Part shown: positions 42,659 through 51,935 of the stretch, piece after piece
Layout of the letters: each line of letters begins with the position of its first letter
Numbering within the stretch: position 1 is the stretch's first letter
Source: Seohaeicola_A nanhaiensis
Lineage (GTDB): Bacteria > Pseudomonadota > Alphaproteobacteria > Rhodobacterales > Rhodobacteraceae
Direction: 5' to 3'
DNA length: 64,000 bases
NCBI RefSeq assembly: GCF_042654245.1
Contig: NZ_JBHSGI010000033.1
Span: forward strand, 62,001 to 126,000
Position numbers and translations under genes: made by a program
Notes under the pieces: model-generated
Seen by the model: the letters and a program-made list of their open reading frames with translations, nothing else
Database searches by the model: none
Told to the model about the DNA's origin: nothing

Positions 42659-43447
42659 TCAGCTGAAGCGATAGCTCGACGCCGTCACGCCACCGCGGAG
42701 CATGACGTCGTGGTAGACCCGCTCGGCCTGCGCGTCCTCGGCCGCGCCGAGGGCGACGAAGAGCGGGACGAGGTGGTCTTCCTGGGCGTGGCAGACGCGG
42801 GCGTAGGGGGCGGTTTCCCAGTGTTCCAGTGCCTCGGTGCGTTTGGCGGCGGGCAGGGCGAGCGTCTGGTCGAGCCAGGCGTCGAAGGCTTCGGAGGGGA
42901 CCTTCGCCTGAGGGCCGAACATGCGGAGGTTGTGGAAGCTGAGGCCCGAGCCGACGATCAGCACACCCTCGTCGCGCAGCGGCGCGAGGGCGCGGCCGAT
43001 GGCGAAATGGGTGGCGGGGTCGTAGTCCTTGCGGATCGAGATCTGGTAGGTGGGCATGTCGGCCTCGGGCCAGATCACCGCCATCGGGGCGAAGGTGCCG
43101 TGGTCGAAGCCCTGCTGCGGGTCCAGACTTACCTTGTGGCCAGCTGATTTCAGCAGATCCGCCGTGCGCTGCGCCAGTTCTGGCGCGCCGGGGGCGGGGT
43201 ATTTGATCTGATAGGTCTCGGGCGGGAAGCCGTAGTAGTCGTAGACCATCGGCGGGTTGGGCGAGGACATCACCGCGACCTCGTCGGTTTCCCAGTGGCC
43301 GGAGACCATCAGCACGGCCCTGGGTTTTTCCTGGCGCATCTCGACCAGCGAGGCTTCGAGATTGGCGAACATGCGGCGCATCTCGGGCAGCCAGGGCCAA
43401 GGGCCGCCGCCGTGCGAGATGAAATAGGTGGGCAGGGGGTGGGTCAT
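42659..43447 (-). CDS. DODA-type extradiol aromatic ring-opening dioxygenase
   Basis: 262 aa class III extradiol enzyme of the 4,5-DOPA dioxygenase (YgiD) group. Metal and catalytic His residues sit in TYFISHGGGPWPWL, GFDHGTFAPM and GSGLSFHNLRMF. Non-haem Fe(II) or Zn binding is expected. The ATG at 43447 begins the family N-terminus MTHPLPTYFISHGG. It follows the ABC importer operon; a link to imported compounds is speculative. Confidence 0.87.
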   Translation of the reverse strand: MTHPLPTYFISHGGGPWPWLPEMRRMFANLEASLVEMRQEKPRAVLMVSGHWETDEVAVMSSPNPPMVYDYYGFPPETYQIKYPAPGAPELAQRTADLLKSAGHKVSLDPQQGFDHGTFAPMAVIWPEADMPTYQISIRKDYDPATHFAIGRALAPLRDEGVLIVGSGLSFHNLRMFGPQAKVPSEAFDAWLDQTLALPAAKRTEALEHWETAPYARVCHAQEDHLVPLFVALGAAEDAQAERVYHDVMLRGGVTASSYRFS

Positions 43448-43554
43448 GTCAGGCTCCCGCGGTATCGGATCGCCCCAAGGTAAGAGGTCGGGCCAGTCTT
43501 GCACAGGTCCGGCGTCGAACAGGGTCTGTGCATGGCTGCCGGAAAGCGCCGCGC

Positions 43555-45192
43555 TCAGTTCCCCGCGCTTTCCATCCGGCGGGAGTCGATGACCTCTTCC
43601 AGCCAGCCGAGCTTCATCTCGGGGACGGAGGACAGCAGCAGGTCGGTGTAGTCGTCGAAGGGCGGCGACAGCACGTCGGACTTGGAGCCGTAGCGCACGA
43701 CCTTGCCGCGGTACATGACGGCAATGGAATCGGCTATGGCGCGGACTGTCGCAAGGTCGTGGGTGATGAAGAGATAGGCCACGTCCTCGATCTTCTGCAG
43801 GTTCAGCAGCAGCTTGAGGATACCGTCGGCGACCAGCGGGTCGAGCGCGGAGGTCACCTCGTCGCAGATGATCAGACGGGGCTTGGCGGCGAGGGCGCGG
43901 GCGATGCAGACGCGCTGTTTCTGGCCGCCCGAGAGCTCGGCCGGATAGCGGTCGATGAAGCCGGTGCCCATCTCGATCTCTTCCAGCAGCTCCTTGATGC
44001 GTTTGCGCTTGGCCTCGCCCTTCATGCCGAAATAGAATTCGAGCGGGCGGCCGATGATGGTGCCGACGGTCTGGCGCGGGTTCATCGCCACGTCGGCCAT
44101 CTGGTAGATCATCTGCAACTCGCGCAGGTCGTCCTTGGGGCGGTGCTTCAGGTCGGGCGAGAGGGTGCGGCCGGCGAATTCGATGGTGCCGCCGGTCGGG
44201 GGCAGCAGGCCGGTGATGACGCGCGCGAGGGTCGACTTGCCGGAACCGGATTCGCCGACGACGGCGAGGGTCTGGCCGCCGTAGAGCTCGGCAGTCACGT
44301 CCTTCAGCACGTCAAAGTTGGTGCCCTTGTAGCGCGCGGTCACGTGGTTGACGCGCAGCACGGGGTCGCCCTTGGGCTGAACCTCTTCGTGGTCGATGGA
44401 GCGGACCGAGACCAGCGCCTTGGTATACTCCTCGCGCGGGGCGTTGATGATCTGGTCGGTCTCGCCGTATTCGACCGTATCGCCGTTGCGCAGGACCATG
44501 ATGTGGTCGCTGACCTGTGCCACGACGGCGAGGTCGTGCGTGATGTAGAGCGCTGCCACGCCGGTGTCGCGGATCGCTTCCTTGATCGCGGCCAGAACGT
44601 CTATCTGGGTGGTCACGTCGAGCGCGGTGGTCGGTTCGTCGAAGATCACCAGATCGGGTTTCGGGCAGAGCGCCAGCGCGGTCATGCAGCGCTGCAGCTG
44701 GCCACCCGAGACCTGGTGAGGATAGCGGCGGCCGATCTTTTCGGGATCGGGCAGGCCGAGCTTCTCGAACAGCATGACGGCGCGCTTTTCGGCCTCGGAC
44801 TTGCTCATCCGGCCGTGGCTGATCGCGCCTTCGGTGACCTGTTCCATCAGCTTCTTGGCCGGGTTGAACGAGGCAGCGGCGGATTGGGCGACGTAGGTGA
44901 CCTCGGCGCCGCGCAGCTTGCGCAGGCCGCGAATGCCGCCCTTGAGGATGTCGCGGCCGTTGACCCAGACCTCGCCGCCGGTGATCTCTACCCCGCCGCG
45001 GCCGTAGCCGAGGGTGGAGAGGCCGATGGTCGATTTTCCGGCGCCGGATTCGCCGATCAGGCCGAGCACTTTGCCTTTTTCGAGGTCGAAGGAGACGCCA
45101 TGCACGATCTCGATCTTCTTCGGCTTCTCGCCCGGCGGATAGACGGTGGCGCCGATCTTGAGGTTACGGACCTTTACCAGCGGTTCGGTCAT
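43555..45192 (-). CDS. Oligopeptide/dipeptide-type ABC transporter ATPase, two fused domains (DppD-DppF type)
   Basis: 545 aa. Domain 1: Walker A GESGAGKST, QVSGGQLQRCMTALALCP, LVIFDEPTTALD. Domain 2: GESGSGKSTLARVITGLLPP, LSGGQKQRVCIARALAAKP, LIICDEVTSALDPLVADGIL. The typical HDLAVVAQVSD and HDLATVRAIAD H-loops are in both. In many operons the two ATPases are separate genes, here they are one chain. The start overlaps the DppC-type stop by 4 bp. Confidence 0.93.
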   Translation of the reverse strand: MTEPLVKVRNLKIGATVYPPGEKPKKIEIVHGVSFDLEKGKVLGLIGESGAGKSTIGLSTLGYGRGGVEITGGEVWVNGRDILKGGIRGLRKLRGAEVTYVAQSAAASFNPAKKLMEQVTEGAISHGRMSKSEAEKRAVMLFEKLGLPDPEKIGRRYPHQVSGGQLQRCMTALALCPKPDLVIFDEPTTALDVTTQIDVLAAIKEAIRDTGVAALYITHDLAVVAQVSDHIMVLRNGDTVEYGETDQIINAPREEYTKALVSVRSIDHEEVQPKGDPVLRVNHVTARYKGTNFDVLKDVTAELYGGQTLAVVGESGSGKSTLARVITGLLPPTGGTIEFAGRTLSPDLKHRPKDDLRELQMIYQMADVAMNPRQTVGTIIGRPLEFYFGMKGEAKRKRIKELLEEIEMGTGFIDRYPAELSGGQKQRVCIARALAAKPRLIICDEVTSALDPLVADGILKLLLNLQKIEDVAYLFITHDLATVRAIADSIAVMYRGKVVRYGSKSDVLSPPFDDYTDLLLSSVPEMKLGWLEEVIDSRRMESAGN

Positions 45193-46013
45193 CCGCGGCC
45201 TCCTTTCAGCGAGGTCGTGCGGTTCAGCACCCAGTCGGCGACGAGGTTCACCGAGATGGCGAGCGTGGCGATGGCGAAGGCGGGCCAGAGTGCGGCGGGG
45301 ATGCCGTAGATGATCCCGTCCTTGTTCTCGCGCACGATGCCGCCCCAGTCGGCGAGCGGCGGCTGCACGCCGAGGCCGAGGAAGGAGAGGGTCGAGACGA
45401 AGAGCACCATGAAGATGAAGCGCAGGCCCATCTCGGCGACGAGCGGAGAGAGCGCGTTGGGCAGGATTTCGCGGAAGATCACCCAGGCATTGCCCTCGCC
45501 GCGCAGGCGGGCGGCCTCGACGTAATCCATCACGTTGATGTCCACGGCGACGGCCCGGGCGAGGCGGAAGACGCGGGTGGAGTCGAGCAAGCCCATGAGG
45601 ACAATCAGCACCGGCACGGTCGCGGGCACGACGGTCAGCACCACGAGGGCGAGGATGAGCGAGGGGATGGCCATCATCAGGTCGACGAAGCGGGCGAGGA
45701 GCTGGTCGACCCAGCCGCCGATGACGGCGGCGAGGAAGCCCAGGACCGAACCGGTGACGAAGGAGAGGATGGTTGCGGCGACGGCGATGAAGATGGTCGT
45801 GCGCCCGCCGTAGATCATCCGGGTGAGCAGGTCGCGGCCGATGCTGTCGGTGCCGAGCAGGAATTCGGGGGAGGAGGGCAGCCAGATGTCATTGCTGACG
45901 ATTTCGGACATGCCGTAGGGCGCGATCCAGGGGGCGAAGATGGCGGCCAGGAAGTAGAGGCCGGTGAAAAAGAGGCCGATCATGGCCGAGAGCGGGATGT
46001 TTTTCATGCGCAC
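45189..46013 (-). CDS. Oligopeptide-type ABC transporter permease (DppC type)
   Basis: 274 aa. N-terminal helix, periplasmic loop with LLGTDSIGRDLLTRMIYGGR, and the DppC/OppC transmembrane block ending ANLVADWVLNRTTSLKG. The cytoplasmic EAA motif reads EAARLRGEGNAWVIFREILP. The ATG at 46013 lies 139 bp after the DppB-type gene, a long gap that contains two hairpins. Overlaps the ATPase gene by 4 bp. Confidence 0.92.
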   Translation of the reverse strand: MRMKNIPLSAMIGLFFTGLYFLAAIFAPWIAPYGMSEIVSNDIWLPSSPEFLLGTDSIGRDLLTRMIYGGRTTIFIAVAATILSFVTGSVLGFLAAVIGGWVDQLLARFVDLMMAIPSLILALVVLTVVPATVPVLIVLMGLLDSTRVFRLARAVAVDINVMDYVEAARLRGEGNAWVIFREILPNALSPLVAEMGLRFIFMVLFVSTLSFLGLGVQPPLADWGGIVRENKDGIIYGIPAALWPAFAIATLAISVNLVADWVLNRTTSLKGGRG

Positions 46014-46027
46014 GTCTCTGGGTCAGG

Positions 46028-46050
46028 GGGGCTTGAACGGGGCAAGCCCC
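46028..46050 (-). other. Second hairpin in the permease intergenic gap
   Basis: Inverted repeat GGGGCTTG (46028-46035) / CAAGCCCC (46043-46050), 7-nt loop, no T-tract. It lies about 15 bp before the DppC-type start and could mask or stabilise that start region. Confidence 0.45.
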
Positions 46051-46131
46051 TGGCGGGGTGCGATCTGTCGCGCAGCGGAACCGGGCGCCGAACTCCGCAG
46101 TTTCCTTGCAGGAACCCGCTCTGTCCGGGCG

Positions 46132-46158
46132 AAGTGAGTTTGCTGTGCAAACTCACTT
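46132..46158 (-). other. Stem-loop that includes the DppB-type stop codon
   Basis: Perfect 11-bp stem AAGTGAGTTTG / CAAACTCACTT (46132-46142 and 46148-46158) with a 5-nt loop. The TGA stop of the permease gene (46153-46155) lies inside the 5' arm as read on the minus strand. No T-tract follows, so it is not an ordinary terminator; mRNA 3' protection or coupling control inside the operon is plausible. Confidence 0.75.
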
Positions 46159-47109
46159 TGGATGCCTCAGTCTGGGGTTGGCGACGATGGACACGATGTC
46201 GGCCAGCATGTTCAGCCCGATGTAGATGGCCGCGAAGATGATGCCGCAGGCCAGAACCACGGGCACGTCGCGCTTGCTGACCGCATCGACCAGAAACTGG
46301 CCCATGCCGGGGTAGACGAAGACCACCTCGACCACGACGACGCCGACGACGAGATAGGCGAGGTTCAGCATCACCACGTTGACGATGGGGGCGATGGCGT
46401 TCGGGAAGGCGTGTTTCCAGATCACGTCGAAGCCGGAGAGGCCCTTGAGTTCGGCCGTTTCGATATAGGCCGACTGCATGACGTTCAGGATCGCGGCGCG
46501 GGTCATGCGCATCATGTGGGCCAGCACCACCATGGTCAGAACCGCGACCGGAAGGGCGATGGCGTTGAGCTTTTCGCCAAGCGTCATGGTGTCGGAGATG
46601 ATCGCGTTGGTCGGGAACCAGCCGAGTTTCACGCCGACGAAGTAGATCAGCAGGTAGCCGAGCAGGAATTCGGGGATCGAGATCGAGGCGAGGGTGACGC
46701 CCGAGATCAGCTTGTCGGGCCAGCGGTCGCGGAAGCGGACGGCGAGCAGGCCGAGGAAGATCGCCAGGGGCACCGCGATGACGGCGGCCCAGAAGGCGAG
46801 GAAGATCGTGGTCGACAGCCGCTTGGCGACGGATTCCGAGATATCGAGCTTGTTGATGATCGAGGTGCCGAGGTCGCCGTGCAGGATGCCGCCGAGCCAT
46901 TCGAAGTATCGTACGGGGGCGGGGCGGTTGAGGCCCATCTCCTCGCGCATGTTGGCCAGCGCGGTTTCGGTCGCGGACTGGCCCAGGACGGCCTGCGCCG
47001 CATCGCCGGGCAGCGCCTCGGTCAGCCCGAACAGCAGGACCGAGGTGGCCAGCAGGAGAAGGAGGCCCAGCGCGAGGCGCTGGACCACCAGTTTCAGGAT
47101 CGGGTGCAT
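46153..47109 (-). CDS. Oligopeptide-type ABC transporter permease (DppB type)
   Basis: 318 aa. Starts MHPILKLVVQRLALGLLLLL, with the DppB/OppB motif GDAAQAVLGQSATETALANM, RFRDRWPDKLISGVTLASIS and the EAA loop (ETAELKGLSGFDVIWKHAFP). About six membrane helices. The ATG at 47109 is 16 bp after the binding-protein stop. The frame extends upstream but that part is the antisense of the previous gene. Confidence 0.92.
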   Translation of the reverse strand: MHPILKLVVQRLALGLLLLLATSVLLFGLTEALPGDAAQAVLGQSATETALANMREEMGLNRPAPVRYFEWLGGILHGDLGTSIINKLDISESVAKRLSTTIFLAFWAAVIAVPLAIFLGLLAVRFRDRWPDKLISGVTLASISIPEFLLGYLLIYFVGVKLGWFPTNAIISDTMTLGEKLNAIALPVAVLTMVVLAHMMRMTRAAILNVMQSAYIETAELKGLSGFDVIWKHAFPNAIAPIVNVVMLNLAYLVVGVVVVEVVFVYPGMGQFLVDAVSKRDVPVVLACGIIFAAIYIGLNMLADIVSIVANPRLRHPK

Positions 47110-47125
47110 CCCCCCACGCCCCGGA

Positions 47126-48715
47126 TCAGGAGGCCAACCAAACGACCTGGCTGGCCCGGCCGCCCATGAGCTCGCCGGTGCCGTCGGCTTCCCAGCCCTG
47201 GATCTTGTCGCTGATGCCTTCGACGAAGTCGTTGAACATCGGGCAGATGAGGCCGCCTTCATCGCGGACCATGTAGGCCATCTTGGAATAGAGTTCCTTG
47301 CGCTTGGCCTGATCCAGCTCGGCTTTGGCCTCGTTCAGCAGCGCGTCGAAATCGGGGCGCTTGAACTTGGTGTCGTTCCAGTCGGCGGTGGACAGGTAGG
47401 CGGTGGAATACATCTGGTCCTGGACCGGCCGGCCGCCCCAGTAGGAGGCGCAGAACGGCTGCTTGTTCCAGACTTCCGACCAGTAGCCGTCGTTCGGCTC
47501 GCGCTTGATCTCGAGCGGGATGCCGGCGGCCTTGGCGGATTCCTGGAACAGCTGCGCTGCCTCGACCGCGCCGGGGAAGGCGCCATCGGCGGTGCGCAGG
47601 ATGATGGGCGAGCCGTCGTGGCCGGATTTCTTGTAGTATTCGGCGGCCTTGGCGGGATCGTATTCCCGCTGCGGGATGCTGTCGTCGAACAGCGGATAGG
47701 CCGCGTTGATCGGGATGTCGTTGCCCACCGTGCCATAGCCGCGCAGGATCTTGTCGACCATCTCCTGCCGGTTGATCGCCAGCTTGAGCGCCATGCGCAG
47801 GTCGTTGTTGTCGAAGGGCGCGGTATCGCAGTGCATGATGAAGACATAGTGGCCCGGGCCGCTGACGTTCACCACCTTGACGCCCGGCGCACGGCCCAGC
47901 AGGCCGGCGACCTTGGGGTCGACGCGGTTCACGATATGCGCCTGGCCCGACTGCAGCGCCGCCATGCGGGCGGTCGGGTCGTTGATCACGATGATCTCGA
48001 CCTCGTCGACGTGGCCGCGGCTGCTGTCCCAGTAGTTGGGGTTCTTCTTCCACAGGTGACGCACGCCGGGCTCGTTGGATTCGAGCATGTAGGCGCCGGT
48101 ACCGATGCCCGCTCCCGGATCGTCCTTGCCGCCGTTGGGCTGGATCATCAGGTGGTAGTCGGCCATCAGATAGGGAAGGTCGGCGTTGGCGGCGGTCAGG
48201 GTGACGACGAAGTTGTCGCCATCGACCTTCATCGACTCGATGCCCTTCATGATGCCGAGGGCGCCAGACTGCGAGGCCTCGTCCGAGTGGCGCTGCATGG
48301 TCGCCAGCACGTCGTCGGGGGTCAGGTCCTTGCCGTTGTGGAACTGGACGCCCTTGCGGATCTTGAACATCCAGGTCTTGGCGTCGGGGGTCGATTCAAC
48401 CGACTCGGCGAGGCGGTTGTCGATCTGGCCGTCCTTGGTCACGTCCACCAGGGTTTCGGCGAACTGGTTCAGGTTGTGGTAGGGCACCTGGCTGGCCGCG
48501 ACGGCGGGATCGAGCGAGTTGGTGCTTTCGCCGCCCACCGAGCCGATCCGCAGGGTGCCGCCCTTGACCGGGCCGGCGGCGCGCGCCGCATCGGCGAACA
48601 GGGTGCCGGCCACCGTGGCGCTGACGCCGAGCGCCGCCGCCTTGCCCATGAAGTCGCGGCGGGTCATCTTCCCGGCGGTCACCTGGCTGGCGTAAAAGTC
48701 AAGTTGATTGGTCAT
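47126..48715 (-). CDS. Oligopeptide-type ABC transporter substrate-binding protein
   Basis: 529 aa SBP family 5. The N-terminus MTNQLDFYASQVTAGKMTRRDFMGKAAALG has a twin-arginine motif (TRRDFMGK) and a hydrophobic segment ending ADAARAAG, so export by Tat is expected. The mature part has KGGTLRIGSVGGESTNSLDP and WMFKIRKGVQFHNGKDLTPDDVL. First gene of the five-gene importer (SBP, two permeases, fused ATPase). Peptide is the default substrate; other compounds are common in this family. Confidence 0.92.
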   Translation of the reverse strand: MTNQLDFYASQVTAGKMTRRDFMGKAAALGVSATVAGTLFADAARAAGPVKGGTLRIGSVGGESTNSLDPAVAASQVPYHNLNQFAETLVDVTKDGQIDNRLAESVESTPDAKTWMFKIRKGVQFHNGKDLTPDDVLATMQRHSDEASQSGALGIMKGIESMKVDGDNFVVTLTAANADLPYLMADYHLMIQPNGGKDDPGAGIGTGAYMLESNEPGVRHLWKKNPNYWDSSRGHVDEVEIIVINDPTARMAALQSGQAHIVNRVDPKVAGLLGRAPGVKVVNVSGPGHYVFIMHCDTAPFDNNDLRMALKLAINRQEMVDKILRGYGTVGNDIPINAAYPLFDDSIPQREYDPAKAAEYYKKSGHDGSPIILRTADGAFPGAVEAAQLFQESAKAAGIPLEIKREPNDGYWSEVWNKQPFCASYWGGRPVQDQMYSTAYLSTADWNDTKFKRPDFDALLNEAKAELDQAKRKELYSKMAYMVRDEGGLICPMFNDFVEGISDKIQGWEADGTGELMGGRASQVVWLAS

Positions 48716-48842
48716 CGAGTACTCCCGGTTAATCCTGCGCGTCTGCGGCGCCGTTTTTGTTGATTGATCAGTCAATGGTTGCGCATTTCGGCCCACCTCG
48801 CAAGTATTAAAGGGGGCATGCGATGCCGCTGCGCCGGCGGCA

Positions 48843-50831
48843 TCAGATGTGATCTCGACCGATCTCCTCGCTGTGATCGCGTTCGTAGACGAGCGTGTCG
48901 TTTTCGAAGGCTTCAATTCGGGCGTGCAGGAAGAACCGGTCATTGTCGGCCTTCATTTCGCAAAAAGCCTCGGTGCGCAAACGGATTCCGTCCCGTTCCA
49001 GTTCGTCGGTCCAATGGCACCAGCCCCGCGCCGAGAGAGGATCGTCGGGGTGGATGGTCCAGCGCTCGCGGGCGATGGAGCCGTTGATGAGACCGTGATC
49101 GAGGTCGCGGTCCTTGCCGAAGTCGTCTTCGATCACCAGGCTGACGAGGCCGCTGCGCAGATCGGTTTCGATGCGCCGGACGTGATCGGGGGCGCGCAGG
49201 GTCTCGGTCTGCCAGGGCGATTCGGCGTCGGGCGGAGGGAAGGCGCATTCGTCGCCGGTGGCGGCGTCGCGGACGGGCAGGGCAAGATGGCCCTGGCTGA
49301 GGGTCAGCGCCGCCGCCTCGGGCGCGGGCCAGAGGAGCGGCCAGTAGGCGGTCGAGATCGCGACCCGCAGGCGGTGACCGGCGGGGAGGCGATAGGCGAT
49401 GTGGTCGAGGTCGAGCGTGATTTCGACCGTCTCACCCGGGGTCAACACGTGCGGCGCGGCGTGGCTGTCGCGGTGGCTGAGGTTGAGCACGCCATAGGTG
49501 ATGCGGGTCGAGGCGCCGTCGGGGTGGACGTGGTTCAGCCGCACCGCGATCTGCGCCTGGGTGCGGTCGGACCGGAGCGACAGCGTGAGGCGGGGCGCGC
49601 CGACGATATCGGTGTCGGTCGCCATCGGGGCGGTGTCGAAGCAGGCCGAGAGCGCGTCGTCGCCGCGCTGGTCGCCCGGCATTTCGGGGCCGAGCCAGAT
49701 CGCGCAGTATTCGCCGCCCGCCATCCCGCAATGCTGAGGCGAGGCGACCGTCCGGTCGAGCGCGCCGGGTGCGGGGACGAGCCCTGTGTCGGTCAGGTGC
49801 CAGTCCTGCACCGGGAGGTGCGACGTGGCCCCGTCGTCCTCGGCGATCCAGCGGCCCGGGCGGTCGGTGTACCAGGCGGCGGGGCGGACGCCGTCCATCA
49901 GGTAGACGCGGTAATCGGGGTCATTCTCGACGCCGGTGTCGATGTCCTTGAGCCAGCGGTCCCACCAGCGCAGGGCTTCTTGCAGGAAGCCGATGCGCGG
50001 CTCGGGCACGGCGAAATGGGGGTATTTGTGGACCCAGGGGCCGACGATGCCCTTGGCGCCGGGCACCTGTTCGACCAGTTGCGGGACGGCGTTCTTGTAG
50101 GAATCGCCCCAGCCGCCGACTGCCAGCACCCTGGCCCTGAGCCGTGAGAAATCCTCGCAGACCGAGCCGTGGCGCCAATAGGCGTCGCGCCGCTGGTGGC
50201 GCAGCCAGAGGGCGGGCAGGAAGGGTTCGTTCTTCAGGCGGTCGAGCCACATCTCGCGCCAGTCGGGGCGCAGGGCGGGATCGGGCGCGCGGCTGGAATA
50301 GGACCACATCGTAGCGCCCCAGCCGAGGTTCTCGTTCAGCAGGCAGCCGCCCTTGTAGTGGATGTCGTCTGCATAGCGGTCGACGGTGGAGCAGAGCGTG
50401 ATGATCGCCTTGAGCGGCTCGGGCTGCAGCGACGCGACCTGAAGCGAATTGAAGCCGCCCCAGCTGATCCCCATCATCCCGACGTTGCCGTTGCACCAGG
50501 GCTGCGCGGCAATCCAGTTGATCACCTCGACCGCGTCGTCGAGTTCCTGTTGGGTGTATTCGTCGGCCATCAGCCCCTGGCTGTCGCCGTTTCCGCGCAT
50601 GTCGACGCGCAGGCAGGCATAGCCGCGTTTGGCGAAATAGGGGTGGGTCAGGGCGTCGCGTGCGCAGGTGCCGTCACGCTTGCGATAGGGCAGGTATTCG
50701 AGGATTGCCGGGACCGGATCGCTGCCGGCGTCCACCGGGCGCCAGAGGCGCACCGAAAGGCGGCAGCCGTCGGACAGGGTGATGCCGAGATCCGGCTGTT
50801 CCTCGATCTCGCGGAGGGTGTTGGGGCGCAT
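48843..50831 (-). CDS. CocE/NonD family hydrolase (X-Pro dipeptidyl-peptidase S15-like)
   Basis: 662 aa. Alpha/beta-hydrolase core with VPAILEYLPYRKRDGT, the nucleophile Ser in MGISWGGFNSLQ, and an acid and His later (GGWGDSYKNAVPQ, GPWVHKYPH). A C-terminal beta-rich X-Pro-DPP-like domain (about 350-560) follows. Members cleave esters, amides or N-terminal X-Pro peptides. It lies upstream of the peptide importer in the same direction, separated by 127 bp, so a shared role in peptide or amide use is possible but unproven. Confidence 0.87.
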   Translation of the reverse strand: MRPNTLREIEEQPDLGITLSDGCRLSVRLWRPVDAGSDPVPAILEYLPYRKRDGTCARDALTHPYFAKRGYACLRVDMRGNGDSQGLMADEYTQQELDDAVEVINWIAAQPWCNGNVGMMGISWGGFNSLQVASLQPEPLKAIITLCSTVDRYADDIHYKGGCLLNENLGWGATMWSYSSRAPDPALRPDWREMWLDRLKNEPFLPALWLRHQRRDAYWRHGSVCEDFSRLRARVLAVGGWGDSYKNAVPQLVEQVPGAKGIVGPWVHKYPHFAVPEPRIGFLQEALRWWDRWLKDIDTGVENDPDYRVYLMDGVRPAAWYTDRPGRWIAEDDGATSHLPVQDWHLTDTGLVPAPGALDRTVASPQHCGMAGGEYCAIWLGPEMPGDQRGDDALSACFDTAPMATDTDIVGAPRLTLSLRSDRTQAQIAVRLNHVHPDGASTRITYGVLNLSHRDSHAAPHVLTPGETVEITLDLDHIAYRLPAGHRLRVAISTAYWPLLWPAPEAAALTLSQGHLALPVRDAATGDECAFPPPDAESPWQTETLRAPDHVRRIETDLRSGLVSLVIEDDFGKDRDLDHGLINGSIARERWTIHPDDPLSARGWCHWTDELERDGIRLRTEAFCEMKADNDRFFLHARIEAFENDTLVYERDHSEEIGRDHI

Positions 50832-50834
50832 CGT

Positions 50835-51935
50835 TCAATCCCTGACGGCGACAAGCAGATCCATCACATTTGTGCCGGTCGGTCCGGTGGTCAGAAGCGC
50901 CGCTTTGCGCTCCAGAAACGACCCGGAGTCGGCGTGGTTCAGCGCCGTGGCGGCGTCCGGTTCCCAGGTGCTGCCATCGACGATGCCGCCGGCGTCGTCG
51001 GTGGGGCCATCGCTGCCATCGGTGCCGCCGACCACGAGGGTGAGCCCTTGGGTGTCCGCGATCTCGCGCGCGAGCGCCAGGGCAAGGGCCTGGTTGCGCC
51101 CGCCCCGGCCGGGGTTGGCGGGGAGCCTGACGGTGGGCTCGCCGCCGAGGACGATGACGCCACGGGCCATGTCGCGCAGGCGCGGGCCCCAGTAGGCGGT
51201 GAGGCGGTGGAGGTCGTCGTGCAGCGCCTCCTGCGCGTCGAGGACGGGGAGGCCGCGGCGCCGGGCTTCGGCGGTGGCCGCGTCGCGGGCGATGGTGTTG
51301 GAGGCGATGATCCGGGCGGTGTAGTCGAAAGCAGGGTGTTCAGGCGCGGAGCCGATGCCGGAGCCGATCACCCCGAGGTCGTCGCCGGGAACGTCAGAGA
51401 TCGCGAGGACGGTGACGGCGCGGCCGCGGAAGGCGGACAGCAGGCCGCCGCCCTTCACCCGGCTGATGCGCCGGCGTTCGGCGTTCATGGCGGTGATGTC
51501 CTTGCCGCTGGCGAGCAGCGCGCGGTTCAGTGCGGCGAGATCGTCAAGGGTCTTGCCGTGGACCAGATCCTCGGCCAGTGAAGAGGCGCCGCCGGAGACC
51601 AGCAGCAGGAGGTGCGAGCCGGGCGGCATGTCTTCGGTCGCCCTGCGCAGCGCCTGGCCGGCGGCGAGCGAGCGGGCGTCGGGGACGGGGTGGGCGGATT
51701 CCATCAGCTCGACGCCTTGCGGCAGGGTCGCGCCGTGGCCGTCCTTCGTCACCACCAGCGCGGGCACGTCGGGGAAGGCGTCATGCGCGGCGCGGGCCAT
51801 TTCGGCGGCGGCCTTGCCGACGGCGAGGATGCCGTCGGGGCGGCTGGTCCCTTCGAGCGCCCGTTGAACGGCGGCATAGCCACCCACCGCATCGACGCCG
51901 GCGCGCCAGATCGCGAGGGCGTCCTCGCGGCTCAT
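50835..51935 (-). CDS. Glycerate 2-kinase (GckA/TtuD, MOFRL domain)
   Basis: 366 aa. DUF4147 N-terminal domain (GILAVGKAAAEMARAAH, LLLLVSGGASSLAEDLV) and C-terminal MOFRL domain (GGRNQALALALA, VVGGTDGSDGPTDDAGGIVD). Phosphorylates D-glycerate to 2-phosphoglycerate in the serine-cycle or glycerate-degradation routes; often mislabelled hydroxypyruvate reductase. The ATG at 51935 overlaps the dtd stop by 4 bp. Ends 3 bp before the CocE start. Confidence 0.88.
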   Translation of the reverse strand: MSREDALAIWRAGVDAVGGYAAVQRALEGTSRPDGILAVGKAAAEMARAAHDAFPDVPALVVTKDGHGATLPQGVELMESAHPVPDARSLAAGQALRRATEDMPPGSHLLLLVSGGASSLAEDLVHGKTLDDLAALNRALLASGKDITAMNAERRRISRVKGGGLLSAFRGRAVTVLAISDVPGDDLGVIGSGIGSAPEHPAFDYTARIIASNTIARDAATAEARRRGLPVLDAQEALHDDLHRLTAYWGPRLRDMARGVIVLGGEPTVRLPANPGRGGRNQALALALAREIADTQGLTLVVGGTDGSDGPTDDAGGIVDGSTWEPDAATALNHADSGSFLERKAALLTTGPTGTNVMDLLVAVRD

